Source of the DNA: DASTBU01 sp035711845 | GTDB taxonomy: Bacteria > Acidobacteriota > Vicinamibacteria > Vicinamibacterales > 2-12-FULL-66-21 | Length of the DNA: 59,184 nt | NCBI GenBank assembly: GCA_035711845.1 | Contig: DASTBU010000078.1 | Location: forward strand, 1-59,184 | Direction of reading: 5' to 3' | Shown: positions 42,990 through 51,889 of the stretch, in pieces | How the letters are laid out: each line of letters starts with the position of its first letter | How positions within the stretch are numbered: position 1 is the stretch's first letter | Made by a program: the position numbers and the translations under genes | Notes under the pieces: generated by a model | What the model was told of the DNA's origin: nothing | What the model saw: only the letters and a program-made list of their open reading frames with translations | Database searches by the model: none

Positions 42990-45980
42990 TCAGAACCGCA
43001 CGCCGAACGAGAAGCGGATCTGCCGTGGGAGCTGATACGCGTTCTTGTTGCGCGCGAGGCCGAAGTTCGGCCCGAGCAGCCAGTTGACCCCCTGCTCGGG
43101 TGTCACGGTGAACGGGTTGAACGCCGTCAGCGTCGCCAGGCCGCCGTCGCGGGTCCGGGTCGTGACGTCGATGTTGTTCACGTCGGCGATCGAGTCGCCG
43201 TTGAACAGGTTCCAGATCTGCGTCTGGAAGAACAGTTCGGCGTTCGACAGCCCCCGCAACCGGTAGCTGTAATTCACGGCCAGGTCCGTGCGGTACACGG
43301 TGTCGGTCCTGAACGCATCCCGATCCGTGAAGAAGTACGCAGCCTGGGTCGGCGGTGTCTCGTAGGCGAACGTGTTGGTCACGTACGTGCTCGGATTGAC
43401 CGGTCCGGCCGCGAAGTACGGGCTGCCCGTGTTGATCTGTTCCAGCGCGCTGAGGCTCAGGTCCCCGAATTGCTGATCGAGTGGAAGCCGCCACAGCGCC
43501 CAGAAGCGGGCCCGGTGCCGCTGATCGGTGCTGAGATCGCCAACGGGCCGGTTCCACGACGCCTGATAGAACTCGGGGTAGACACCCCAGCCCGTGCGAG
43601 CCGAGGTCGCGCTGCCGGCGTTCACGGTACCTGCGGTGATCGGCCCGTTGTTGATCGTCTCGCCGTCGAAGTTCCCCCACGTGCGGGAGAGCGTGTACAC
43701 CGCGTTCAGGTGAACTCTCGACCCGAATCGATACGAGGCCTGCAGGTTCATCGCCGCGTACTGCCGCTCGGGGTCGCTGCTGTTGCCGATGATCGTGAGG
43801 TCGCGCGCGACGCCGGCGGGATCCAGCACGGTCCCCGTCGACGTGTCACGCCTCGAGTAGTAGAAATCGGTCCACGTGCGGTAGATGCCATCCACACGCA
43901 CGAGCCCGTTGTCGCCCAGCTGCCGTGTCACGCCGCCGGTCACCTCGTGCACGCTCGGCGACTGGAGCCCCTCGTCAATCCTGGTGCTGACGCCAGGAAT
44001 GTCCACGCCGACGACGGGCAGGTCGGCGCCGCCATTGGCGAAGAACCAGTCGAACAGCGTTCGAAGCGCCTGATCGGTCGGAATCAACGAGGCCGTCGGG
44101 GCGTTGACGTCCGTGTTGATGCCAGGTCCGAGATACGCGAACTGGAAGGTGGATGGCACGCCGCCGTTCGAGCCGCCGTCGGCGATGTTGTTGGCCAGCC
44201 CGGCGATGTACTTGCCGTAGCTCGCATTGAGCGTCCAGCGCGCGTCCCCCGTGGGATCGTAGGTCAGCGCCGCGCGCGGCGAGAACCCGCTGTCGCGGGC
44301 GACGGTGTTGCCGGCGCTGTCCTTGCCGTCGTTCTTGTCCCACCGGACGCCGAGATTCACCGTCAGCCGGGTGTTGACCCGCCACTGGTCGTTCACGAAC
44401 ACCGAGTGGGTGCGGAAGTCCGTGCCCAGGCTCGCCGCATCGATGGGGTTCCACTGAATGAGCGTGGTCGAGCCCGGCGTCCAGCTCGGGTACACATCGC
44501 CTTCACGGATGATCGAGGTAGTGCCCAGGATCCGGAAATCGCTGCCGGACTGGTGGTTTTCGGCGAGGCGCACATCGTTGAACGTGTCGTAGCCGAAGAC
44601 GACGTTGTGCGATCCCACGCCCCGCGTGGACGCGAAGTAGGTCCCCTTGAGCACGATGTTCTCGTTGTTGCGCTCCTCGTCCAGACCGCAGACCCCGCAG
44701 AAGGTCGGCGACCAGAAGCGCGAGTTGCGTGCCTGATCGACGACCAGCGTCCCGTCGATGAGGTCGGTGCTCGTCGCTCCACTGTCCACGAACTTGAGGT
44801 TGCGATTCGAGTAGGTGCCTTCGACGAAGAAGTTCGGCGAGATCACGCCCGTGTAGTTGACCGATCGAAGATCGTCGGGCAACGACCGGTTGTAGAGGCT
44901 GCGCAGATCCAGGATCGTGAAGGAGGACTGGTTCTGCTGGTCCCGATTCCTGTAGATGTAGCTGCCGCGCACGGTGTGGTTCGGGTTGAGCGAGAACGTC
45001 ACCTTGCCCTCGTACCGGCGTTCCTCCTCCGAGAGCGTGTAAGGGATGTTCGTGGTCGTCGTCTGCCGGGCTTCGACCCGATCCACGATTCGGCCGGCAC
45101 CGAAGAACCACAGGTGATCGCGCATCACGGGCCCGCCTACCGTGAACTCGTAGGTCGGCACCACGTCGTCGACCTTCGTATCGTTGGCCTGCGGTGTCAG
45201 CGCGCGCCAGTCGTCGTTGGTCAACGTGGTCCTGAAGGACCCGCTGAAGTTATTGCCCCCCGATTTCGTCACGGCATTCACGACGCCTCCCGAGAAACGG
45301 CCGAACTCGGCGGAGATCGCGCCGCTCGTCACCGTGGTTTCCTGGACGGCATCTTCGATGAACAGCGGCACGGCCTGGCCGCGCAGGTTCTCGTTCAAGA
45401 CGACACCGTTGACGAGAAACAGGTTCTCGAACGACATCGCGCCCGCGATGGTGATTGCCGCCGCGGCCGAGTCCTGGCTGTTGCTGCTCGGCCCCGTGTT
45501 GGAGACGCCCGGTGCGAAGAGCACCGTCGCATTGAGCGATCGATCGGATGGCAGCGAGGCAATGTCCTGGGCCTTGTAGGTGGTCGACACGGGCGCGAGC
45601 TGAGCGAACGGCTCGATCGTGCCCGTCACCGTCACTTCTTCGCTGGCACCGGCAACGCTCAGCACCAGATCGATGGGGACCGTCTGGGCGGCGGCGACGT
45701 CGGCGGTCCGCTGCACGGCGCGGAACCCCTGCAGTTCGAACGTGACCACATACGTGCCGGGTGGCAGGAGCGGCAGGATGAAGTCACCATTTTCCGATGT
45801 GACTGCCGTGCGGCTGCCCTGCAGAGCAGGCGAGGTGGCCGTGACAGTGACGCCCGGCAGTGCGCCGGCGTCCGAATTGACGCGGCCCGAAATGGTCCCG
45901 GTTGGACTTCCTTGCGCGAACGCCGGCGACGCGGCCAGGAGCGTCATCAGCATCGCAGACAACAAACGCTTGAGCATCAT
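42990..45980 (-). CDS. TonB-dependent receptor, Oar-like with N-terminal carboxypeptidase-regulatory domain
   Basis: 996 residues from the ATG at 45980, preceded by AAGGAGA. Signal peptide LLSAMLMTLLAASPAFA, then a regulatory-like sandwich (GTISGRVNSDAGALPGVTVT, GDFILPLLPPGTYVVTFELQ), a plug domain (FLVNGVVLNENLRGQAVPLF, VVNAVTKSGGNNFSGSFRTT) and a long beta-barrel ending in the aromatic IRFSFGVRF expected for outer-membrane insertion. Such receptors import large nutrients or bind proteins. No TonB-box substrate clue is present. The neighbouring GH42-like gene suggests, weakly, a carbohydrate link. Confidence 0.93.
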   Translation of the reverse strand: MMLKRLLSAMLMTLLAASPAFAQGSPTGTISGRVNSDAGALPGVTVTATSPALQGSRTAVTSENGDFILPLLPPGTYVVTFELQGFRAVQRTADVAAAQTVPIDLVLSVAGASEEVTVTGTIEPFAQLAPVSTTYKAQDIASLPSDRSLNATVLFAPGVSNTGPSSNSQDSAAAAITIAGAMSFENLFLVNGVVLNENLRGQAVPLFIEDAVQETTVTSGAISAEFGRFSGGVVNAVTKSGGNNFSGSFRTTLTNDDWRALTPQANDTKVDDVVPTYEFTVGGPVMRDHLWFFGAGRIVDRVEARQTTTTNIPYTLSEEERRYEGKVTFSLNPNHTVRGSYIYRNRDQQNQSSFTILDLRSLYNRSLPDDLRSVNYTGVISPNFFVEGTYSNRNLKFVDSGATSTDLIDGTLVVDQARNSRFWSPTFCGVCGLDEERNNENIVLKGTYFASTRGVGSHNVVFGYDTFNDVRLAENHQSGSDFRILGTTSIIREGDVYPSWTPGSTTLIQWNPIDAASLGTDFRTHSVFVNDQWRVNTRLTVNLGVRWDKNDGKDSAGNTVARDSGFSPRAALTYDPTGDARWTLNASYGKYIAGLANNIADGGSNGGVPSTFQFAYLGPGINTDVNAPTASLIPTDQALRTLFDWFFANGGADLPVVGVDIPGVSTRIDEGLQSPSVHEVTGGVTRQLGDNGLVRVDGIYRTWTDFYYSRRDTSTGTVLDPAGVARDLTIIGNSSDPERQYAAMNLQASYRFGSRVHLNAVYTLSRTWGNFDGETINNGPITAGTVNAGSATSARTGWGVYPEFYQASWNRPVGDLSTDQRHRARFWALWRLPLDQQFGDLSLSALEQINTGSPYFAAGPVNPSTYVTNTFAYETPPTQAAYFFTDRDAFRTDTVYRTDLAVNYSYRLRGLSNAELFFQTQIWNLFNGDSIADVNNIDVTTRTRDGGLATLTAFNPFTVTPEQGVNWLLGPNFGLARNKNAYQLPRQIRFSFGVRF

Positions 45981-46244
45981 GAGTGGCGTTCTCCTTCGTC
46001 GGCTATTGAGCAACCGCGATGCCCTCGTGCTTTGTTGCGGAAAGGGCTGGGGCCATTGAACGCGGGGCGCTGACGATAGGAGACCGCGTGAGGATGACGG
46101 GAGAACGTGTGGTGTTCTGGCGGAAACGGTGCGATGGCCGGGGATCGGACGAGAGTTCAATCCAATGGATTATTGGACGCTTCGAAATCCGGACTTCTGA
46201 ATCGCGATCGACGCTCGTCCTCCGTGCTTTCACAAGGATTTGCC

Positions 46245-46630
46245 GCTGACGTCGGGCGGAAAGAGAAGGACGCTCTTCCGCTGCAAGGCCCCTGGCACGA
46301 AATTGCCGCCTACCTCGCGCTCAAGCCGAATGTCTGGGTAGACATTTCCAGCATGGCCTTCGTCTACCCGACGCGCGAGTTCGCCCGTATTCTCCGCACG
46401 CACCTGACGTTTGTCCCGCAGAAGGTGCTGTTCGGCACCGACGCGGGCGGTTCGTCGGAGTGCCCAACGACGACGTGCACCATATTCTGCTCTCGCGCGC
46501 CACACGCGATGCGCTCTATCTGGCGCTCGCCGGGCTCGTTCAGGACGGTGTCGTGACGGAGGCGCAGGCGCTCGAGATGGGCCGTGGGGTCATACGCGGG
46601 ACGGCGCGGCGGCTCTATGGGTGGAAGTAG
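46245..46630 (+). pseudogene. C-terminal remnant of an amidohydrolase (frameshifted)
   Basis: One frame reads LALKPNVWVDISSMAFVYPT then VPQKVLFGTDAGG, typical of the C-terminal half of metal-dependent amidohydrolases (Amidohydro_2). After about 46450 the match moves to another frame: VPNDDVHHILLSRATRDALY then VVTEAQALEMGRGVIRGTAR, ending in a stop at 46628-46630. The N-terminal metal-binding half is absent. This is therefore a truncated and frameshifted relic. Confidence 0.7.
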
Positions 46631-46661
46631 GACGGCACGCCAACCGCCAACTATCGCGCCC

Positions 46662-47645
46662 TCAGACCGGCTTATGGACAGCCGCCGACGTGCGCGAGGC
46701 CGCACAACGTTCCGTGAGGATTATCTGCATCAGCATGCCCAGCACGAGTCCGACGACCAGGCGAAGCAGGCCGACGAGGTTCAGGAACCCGGTACCCTCG
46801 AGTCCGCCCATCAGAGCCGTCTCGCCAAGCACGTTGATCGTTCGCCACAGGCCCCAGCCGAACAGCGAACCGGTGCCCGTCCAGGCCATCGCCACCGACA
46901 CCCACCCGGGCAGTGTTTCACGCATCCGGTGGACCATCATCAGCACACCTGCGGCAGCCGAGATGGCCAGCACAGCGTCCGTGCCGTTGAAAACAGCGCC
47001 GAACACGGTTCGATGCCCGGCCGCGCCCTGCGGAAGGCCGACGGTGGCTCCGACGGCCCAGGCCAGGGAGAGCACACCGAGCGCGATCGCAATTGGCGCG
47101 CCCGCGTTGGCCAGCACGACCTGAAGAGGATGCGTCGCCGCCTGCCGGACAATGTGTGACGCCGGCTGAAAGACGGCGGCCCAGCGCGCCCTCGCATGCA
47201 AGAGAAATGCAGTCAGCAGTCCGACGCCCAGCCCGGCGAACTCGAGATAGACCAGGACGTATACCCAGCGCTCGACTGGCCCGCCCGTAACCACCGGCGG
47301 AGATTCTGACGTCACCGCAGACAGGATAGCGGTGACGGGCACGGCCACCACGAAGGTGGCAAGCAGGCCGCTAGCGACCCACATCGGGGGAAGCACCAGC
47401 CAGGGAGGCACGCGCGATCCCCAGTCGTGCGTGAACGCCAGCGCGAGAAAGATGGCGACGACGTCCATTCCTGCCGTGATCGCGTTGAGCACGACCATGC
47501 TGGTTTCGCGCATCATGGCCGGGTCGGCGACCCCGAGCGTGCCGCCGCCGAGCCAGACCAGCTTGAGCGCGAGATACGGGAGTGCGCTCACCACTGCCAC
47601 GTATCCGGCCAGCCATCGCAGCGTACGCTGGCGTGAACGACGCAT
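46662..47645 (-). CDS. Polytopic membrane protein, unknown function
   Basis: 327 residues from the ATG at 47645, two bases past the stop of the YciI-like gene. About eight hydrophobic segments, for example WLAGYVAVVSALPYLALKLV, WLVLPPMWVASGLLATFVVA, WVYVLVYLEFAGLGVGLLTA and LVGLLRLVVGLVLGMLMQII. No soluble domain and no known family recognised. Cotranscription with the YciI-like gene is likely. Confidence 0.75.
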   Translation of the reverse strand: MRRSRQRTLRWLAGYVAVVSALPYLALKLVWLGGGTLGVADPAMMRETSMVVLNAITAGMDVVAIFLALAFTHDWGSRVPPWLVLPPMWVASGLLATFVVAVPVTAILSAVTSESPPVVTGGPVERWVYVLVYLEFAGLGVGLLTAFLLHARARWAAVFQPASHIVRQAATHPLQVVLANAGAPIAIALGVLSLAWAVGATVGLPQGAAGHRTVFGAVFNGTDAVLAISAAAGVLMMVHRMRETLPGWVSVAMAWTGTGSLFGWGLWRTINVLGETALMGGLEGTGFLNLVGLLRLVVGLVLGMLMQIILTERCAASRTSAAVHKPV

Positions 47646-47647
47646 CG

Positions 47648-47971
47648 TCACAGGCGAACGGCAGGCGGCTGCGGCCGCACGGGCGTCGAGGGATCGCGTC
47701 CCACCACGGTCGTCCACTCCCGGACTCGCCACCGCGGGACGAGGCCGTTGAGGACGTAGGGGTCGCGCTCGGCGAACCGTTTCGCCACGTCGCCGGTTTC
47801 CCCCTGGAACAGCAGCACGGCTCCATCGACCGGCTCCGCCATTGCGCCCGCCAGCACCAGCTCACCTCGATTGCACGCGGCCAGGCAGTGCTCCACGTGC
47901 GCATCGCGGAGGGGGGCCCGCCGTTCGACGTAGTTGTCGCAGACGTCGTAAAACAACAGGAAATGCTTCAC
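47648..47971 (-). CDS. YciI-like (YCII domain) protein
   Basis: 107 residues. The YCII fold is seen in MKHFLLFYDVCDNYVERRAP, LRDAHVEHCLAACNRGELVL, and AVLLFQGETGDVAKRFAERD with PYVLNGLVPRWRVREW. YciI proteins are small alpha/beta barrels, sometimes with a His-Asp pair; H26 in DAHVEH could be the conserved histidine. Their role is generally unknown. The downstream membrane-protein gene starts two bases after the stop. Confidence 0.85.
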   Translation of the reverse strand: MKHFLLFYDVCDNYVERRAPLRDAHVEHCLAACNRGELVLAGAMAEPVDGAVLLFQGETGDVAKRFAERDPYVLNGLVPRWRVREWTTVVGRDPSTPVRPQPPAVRL

Positions 47972-48001
47972 CCTCGACCTCCTCCTCTGGGACAGCGCCC
48001 A

Positions 48002-49063
48002 TCACACCGGTTCGAGCCAGCCGTGCAGATCCGGCTCGCAGCCGGTCGCAATTGCGATGAGCCGCCGGCGGACCTCGGGGCCCACTGTCCGTGCGTCGAC
48101 AGGCGGCAGCTCGATCGTCCGCTCGCGGTAACGGATCCGACGAATGTGCGAGAGCGTTGCGGCCGTGCCGGTGCCGAAGCACTCCTGCAGACCGCCGCGA
48201 TCGGCGGCCGCCACGATCTCGTCGATCGAAATGCGGCGTTCCTGCACACGAAGGCCCATGTCTCTCAACAGCCTCATCGTGCTGTCCCGCGTGATCCCCG
48301 GCAGAATCGTGCCCTCGAGCGCCGGCGTGACGACGCAATCGTCCACCACGAAGAACACGTTCATGACGCCGCACTCCTCGACGTACCGCCGCTCGAGCCC
48401 GTCCAGCCACAGCACCGTGTGAAAGCCTTCGCGCTGGGCCTCGCGCTCGGCGGCGAGCGTGGGCGCGTAATTGCCCGCGGGCTTGACCTCGCCCACGCCT
48501 CCCGGAAACGCGCGGACGTAACGCTCGGTCACGAGCACGTCCACCGGCGCAGCATAGTAGGTGTGGTAGGGAAACGTGAACGCCACGAAGAGATACCGGT
48601 CCGCAGGTTTGACCCGGACCGATTCGTCGATGGAGAACTGGCAGGGCCGGATGTAGAGCGCGCCGCTGCCGTGCGCCGGCACCCATGCGCGATCGAGGCG
48701 CACGAGCTCGCGGAGTCCATAGACGAACAGGGCCTCGGGAACCGGCGGCATGGCGAGGCGTTCGGCGGAACGCTGGAAGCGGCGCGCGTTGCTGCGCGGC
48801 CGGAAGATCGTCACTGTGTCGTCAGGCATCCGATGGGCTTTGAGCCCCTCGAAGATCGAGATGCCGTACTGCAGCGCGGAAATGCTCGGCGCCAGTGCCA
48901 GCGGGCCGTATGGGCGTATGCCGGTCCGTTGCCACGCACCGTCGTGATACTCCGCGACCAGCATGTGATCGCTGAGCACGGCCGAGAATCCCAGCGCGGC
49001 GAGATCCAGGGACGCCCGACGGGACTCGGCGACCGGCTCGATCGCGATAACCTCGGCGCTCAT
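48002..49063 (-). CDS. ilvE: Branched-chain amino acid aminotransferase
   Basis: 353 residues from the ATG at 49063, with GAGGAG seven bases upstream. Fold-type IV PLP enzyme: LQYGISIFEGLKAHR, LYIRPCQFSIDESVRV, the PLP lysine in GVGEVKPAGNYAPTLAAERE, and ECGVMNVFFVVDDCVVTPAL. The length and the GEVKxxGNY pattern match the long (eukaryote/Actinobacteria-like) branched-chain aminotransferases. It interconverts Leu, Ile and Val with their 2-oxoacids. It is divergent from a LysR gene that may regulate it. Confidence 0.93.
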   Translation of the reverse strand: MSAEVIAIEPVAESRRASLDLAALGFSAVLSDHMLVAEYHDGAWQRTGIRPYGPLALAPSISALQYGISIFEGLKAHRMPDDTVTIFRPRSNARRFQRSAERLAMPPVPEALFVYGLRELVRLDRAWVPAHGSGALYIRPCQFSIDESVRVKPADRYLFVAFTFPYHTYYAAPVDVLVTERYVRAFPGGVGEVKPAGNYAPTLAAEREAQREGFHTVLWLDGLERRYVEECGVMNVFFVVDDCVVTPALEGTILPGITRDSTMRLLRDMGLRVQERRISIDEIVAAADRGGLQECFGTGTAATLSHIRRIRYRERTIELPPVDARTVGPEVRRRLIAIATGCEPDLHGWLEPV

Positions 49064-49190
49064 GGAGACACTCCTCTGCGGGCACCGCGTTCGACGCGGC
49101 GGCGGCCATGAAGCGACGCTGACGGGACGCGTTGAACGGCACCGTGTGCAGGCCCGCCGCACGCTTCGAGGCATCGTAGGCGCCAGCAAT

Positions 49191-49227
49191 GTATGTTGCA
49201 ATTGAATAATTGTCATAGCTAACATAC
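49191..49227. promoter_or_regulatory. Nested palindrome in the ilvE/lysR divergent region (possible operator)
   Basis: GTATGTT (49191-49197) and AACATAC (49221-49227) form an outer inverted repeat. Inside it CAATT-GAAT-AATTG (49199-49212) is a perfect inner one. The stretch is AT-rich in very GC-rich surroundings and lies immediately before the LysR start at 49233. This suits an autoregulated LysR operator or overlapping promoters. Confidence 0.6.
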
Positions 49228-49232
49228 TCGTT

Positions 49233-50132
49233 GTGCATGTAGAAGACGTGCGGACCTTCGTCAGCGTCGTGGAGGCCGGCTCGATCAGCGTGGCAGCGGG
49301 CGAACTGCATTTGACGCAACCGGCCGTCTCCCGCCGGATCCAGCGGCTCGAGGCCGCCATCGGCTCGCCGTTGATCGATCGCACCAGGCGACCGTTCGCG
49401 CTCACCAACGCCGGCCGCACCGCGCTCGAGCGATGCCGCCGGCTGCTCGGCATGGCCGACGAACTGAAGGCCGTCGGGCACGACGGCCTTCAGCCCGCGC
49501 GTGAGGTGCGCATCGGCGTCGCGCACGCGCTGACCGAGCTGGCACTCACCGAACCGCTCGACGAGGTGCGCCGCGAGTTCCCGACCGCGCTCTTTCGCCT
49601 TCACACCGGCTGGAGCCGCGACCTGCTGGCGCGCGTCAGGACCGGCGCGCTCGACGCCGCCGTCATCCTCCTCGCGGAGCCCGACGGCCCGCCGGCCGGG
49701 GTCACGGCTGACACCCTGGCCCGCGAGGATCTCGCGATCGTCGCGTCGAGCGCATGGCCGCGCGGACTCTATACTGTTCGCGACCTGCGGGATCAGCTGT
49801 GGATTCTCAATCCGGAAGGGTGCGCCGCGCGTGCCGGTCTGCAGCGCGAGCTAGCGCGCGCGCGCCTGCCTCTCAGGGTCGGCGTGGAGACCTACAACTA
49901 CGAGCTGCAGTTGCGCCTGATCGCACGGGGCCGTGGCCTCGGCCTGGTGCCCCATCGCCTGCTGATGCGCAGTCCTACCCGTCGGCGGCTCCGAACGCTG
50001 CGTGTTCGCGAGCTTCGGTTCCCACAGGTGATCTGGATGATCCGCGGGGACCTGGCGGGGGGCCTGAACGAACCGCTCGACGCCCTGCGCCGGGCGCTCG
50101 TCGATCGCCTGTCGCGCCCGCGGCGCCGCTGA
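49233..50132 (+). CDS. LysR-family transcriptional regulator
   Basis: 299 residues from a GTG at 49233. N-terminal winged HTH: VRTFVSVVEAGSISVAAGEL, LTQPAVSRRIQRLEAAIGSP, LIDRTRRPFALTNAGRTALE. The remainder is a periplasmic-binding-protein-like effector domain (REVRIGVAHALTELALTEPL). It probably controls the divergent ilvE gene through the palindrome upstream. The coding sequence holds a perfect 12-bp inverted repeat between the linker helix and the effector domain. Confidence 0.92.
   Translation: MHVEDVRTFVSVVEAGSISVAAGELHLTQPAVSRRIQRLEAAIGSPLIDRTRRPFALTNAGRTALERCRRLLGMADELKAVGHDGLQPAREVRIGVAHALTELALTEPLDEVRREFPTALFRLHTGWSRDLLARVRTGALDAAVILLAEPDGPPAGVTADTLAREDLAIVASSAWPRGLYTVRDLRDQLWILNPEGCAARAGLQRELARARLPLRVGVETYNYELQLRLIARGRGLGLVPHRLLMRSPTRRRLRTLRVRELRFPQVIWMIRGDLAGGLNEPLDALRRALVDRLSRPRRR
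49464..49493 (+). repeat. Perfect 12-bp inverted repeat inside the lysR coding sequence
   Basis: CTGAAGGCCGTC (49464-49475) and GACGGCCTTCAG (49482-49493) are exact reverse complements around a six-base GGGCAC loop. The stem would be very stable in the mRNA. No U-tract follows. It could be chance in GC-rich coding sequence, an attenuator-like pause, or a protein-binding site. Confidence 0.7.
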
Positions 50133-50230
50133 TGGGCCGACCGACTCCGGCCGTCCACCAGATCGGCCCGAGTCCCGGGCTCGACCGTGGATCCGTTGAG
50201 AGGCGGAGATCCTTTAGAATCCCCACTGGA

Positions 50231-51019
50231 ATGCCCTTTTGTGCGCACCTGAGGCGCCCAAGTACCTGGATTGCCGCAGTGCTCGCCGCTCTCCTCGTGA
50301 CAGCGACGACCTCGTGGACGCGCCCCACCACGATCGTGCTCACCGACGAGCAGGGCATGCCGGCTTCAGACGCGTACGTCCGGTACCACTACGAGGCGGA
50401 CATCATCAACTTCGTGGATTCGCTCAGTCGTGTAACGCGCGGCAGCGCCATCGGTCGGGCCGAGGCGGACGGCCGCGTCACGATCCCCTCCCGTCTGCAT
50501 TTCCGAAGCCCCATGGCGCTGTCTACGCCCCCCGAAGTCTTCATCGATTGTGTCATCGTCCCGCGATTGCATAACGCATTCGGTCCTGTCGGCGAGTACA
50601 CGACGTCTCGGCCGGGCGTGTTCACCATCGACGCCGGGTGGGAACGACTGACCGTCTTCGATCAGAGCGACGATCCGGAGCGGTGGGTGGCGAGCCTCAG
50701 AGAGCTGCACCGGTGCATTGGCGACACGATCTCGCGAGTGAGCGCCAGGGCGGCCGACACGGACGACGAGGTCACGCTGGCGTTTGTGCGCGAGCTCATC
50801 GTCCACCTGCGACGGGATTACGCGGCGTTCCTCGAACGGCACGGCCAGGGCCCCCTTGCCCGTCCCACGCCGCCCGAGTGGCACTCGGAACAGGAGCGGA
50901 GGGCCTGGGAGGAGCAGGTTGACGCTCAGCTCGCCGGAGAGCCGCGGTGGGGCGAGCATGTCGGCATGTGGCGTCGGGAGCTGAAGACGCTCGACGAGTG
51001 GGAAGCGTCATTGAAGTAG
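50231..51019 (+). CDS. Exported protein of unknown function
   Basis: 262 residues from the ATG at 50231; a TAGAAT box ends about ten bases before it. A hydrophobic N-terminal segment (WIAAVLAALLVTATTSW) suggests export. The mature part begins with a short beta-sandwich-like region (TIVLTDEQGMPASDAYVRYH) and ends in charged helices (WEEQVDAQLAGEPRWGEHVG). No family recognised. Confidence 0.7.
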   Translation: MPFCAHLRRPSTWIAAVLAALLVTATTSWTRPTTIVLTDEQGMPASDAYVRYHYEADIINFVDSLSRVTRGSAIGRAEADGRVTIPSRLHFRSPMALSTPPEVFIDCVIVPRLHNAFGPVGEYTTSRPGVFTIDAGWERLTVFDQSDDPERWVASLRELHRCIGDTISRVSARAADTDDEVTLAFVRELIVHLRRDYAAFLERHGQGPLARPTPPEWHSEQERRAWEEQVDAQLAGEPRWGEHVGMWRRELKTLDEWEASLK

Positions 51020-51154
51020 GACCGGCGACTCCCTTGCGCCGCGGCGGCGTTCCTTTTTTCTCCAGCGCGGCTTTTTCTGTTCGGAAAAGGAGACACCGCC
51101 GTCCGGGTCCGGGTGCCACGGGTGGACGCCTTCAACAGGGAGGAGAGTACCGCG

Positions 51155-51805
51155 TTGATCGAGATCGCTCCCGTAATTCTGGAAGGGCACGGTGTTCGTC
51201 TCGAGCCGCTCGAGACGGCGCACGCGCCTCACCTGGCCGAGGCATCCCGTGACGGCGAGCTGTGGCGCCTCTGGTTCACGAGCGTGCCCGAGCCGGCCGA
51301 GGCCGCGGCGTATGTGGCCGCGGCGCTCGAGGGGCAGCGCGCCGGCCACATGCTGCCCTGGGCCGTGCGCGAGCTGACGAGCGGCGACATCATCGGATCG
51401 ACGCGCTACCACGACATCGTGGCCGCAGCGGAGCGCGTCGAGATCGGCTATACCTGGTATGCGAAGCAATGGCAGCGCAGCCACGTGAACACGGCATGCA
51501 AGCTCCTGCTCTTGCAGCATGCGTTCGACGAGCTCGGCTGCAAGGTTGTCGGGCTCCGTACCGACAACTTCAACTTCGCCTCGCAGCGGGCGATCGAGGC
51601 GCTCGGGGCGAAGAAGGACGGCGTGCTGCGCCACCACCAGCCGCGCCGGGACGGAACGGTGCGGGATACGGTGATGTACAGCATCCTGGCGACGGAGTGG
51701 CCCGACGTCGCCCGGCACCTCGAGCTTCGGCTGGCCGGGCTGGTGTCGGTCGGCGTCGGATCTCGATTGTCGGATCGCCATGATCCGTCGGCGGCCGGGA
51801 TCTGA
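51155..51805 (+). CDS. GNAT-family N-acetyltransferase (RimJ/RimL type)
   Basis: About 216 residues from a TTG at 51155, chosen because GGAGGAG lies upstream; a GTG at 51113 is possible. The family pattern is visible: VILEGHGVRLEPLETAHAPH, then IIGSTRYHDIV, VEIGYTWYAKQWQRSHVNTA (acetyl-CoA-binding region) and LGCKVVGLRTDNFNFASQRA. Members acetylate protein N-termini or small molecules. No partner genes adjacent. Confidence 0.85.
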   Translation: MIEIAPVILEGHGVRLEPLETAHAPHLAEASRDGELWRLWFTSVPEPAEAAAYVAAALEGQRAGHMLPWAVRELTSGDIIGSTRYHDIVAAAERVEIGYTWYAKQWQRSHVNTACKLLLLQHAFDELGCKVVGLRTDNFNFASQRAIEALGAKKDGVLRHHQPRRDGTVRDTVMYSILATEWPDVARHLELRLAGLVSVGVGSRLSDRHDPSAAGI

Positions 51806-51889
51806 TCTCCGCGCTGGCATCGGCGCCGAAGCGCTTAGACCCGAGCATTTGAGCGCGTTCGGACGGCAGGCCCAGGCGCGCGCTGTGAT

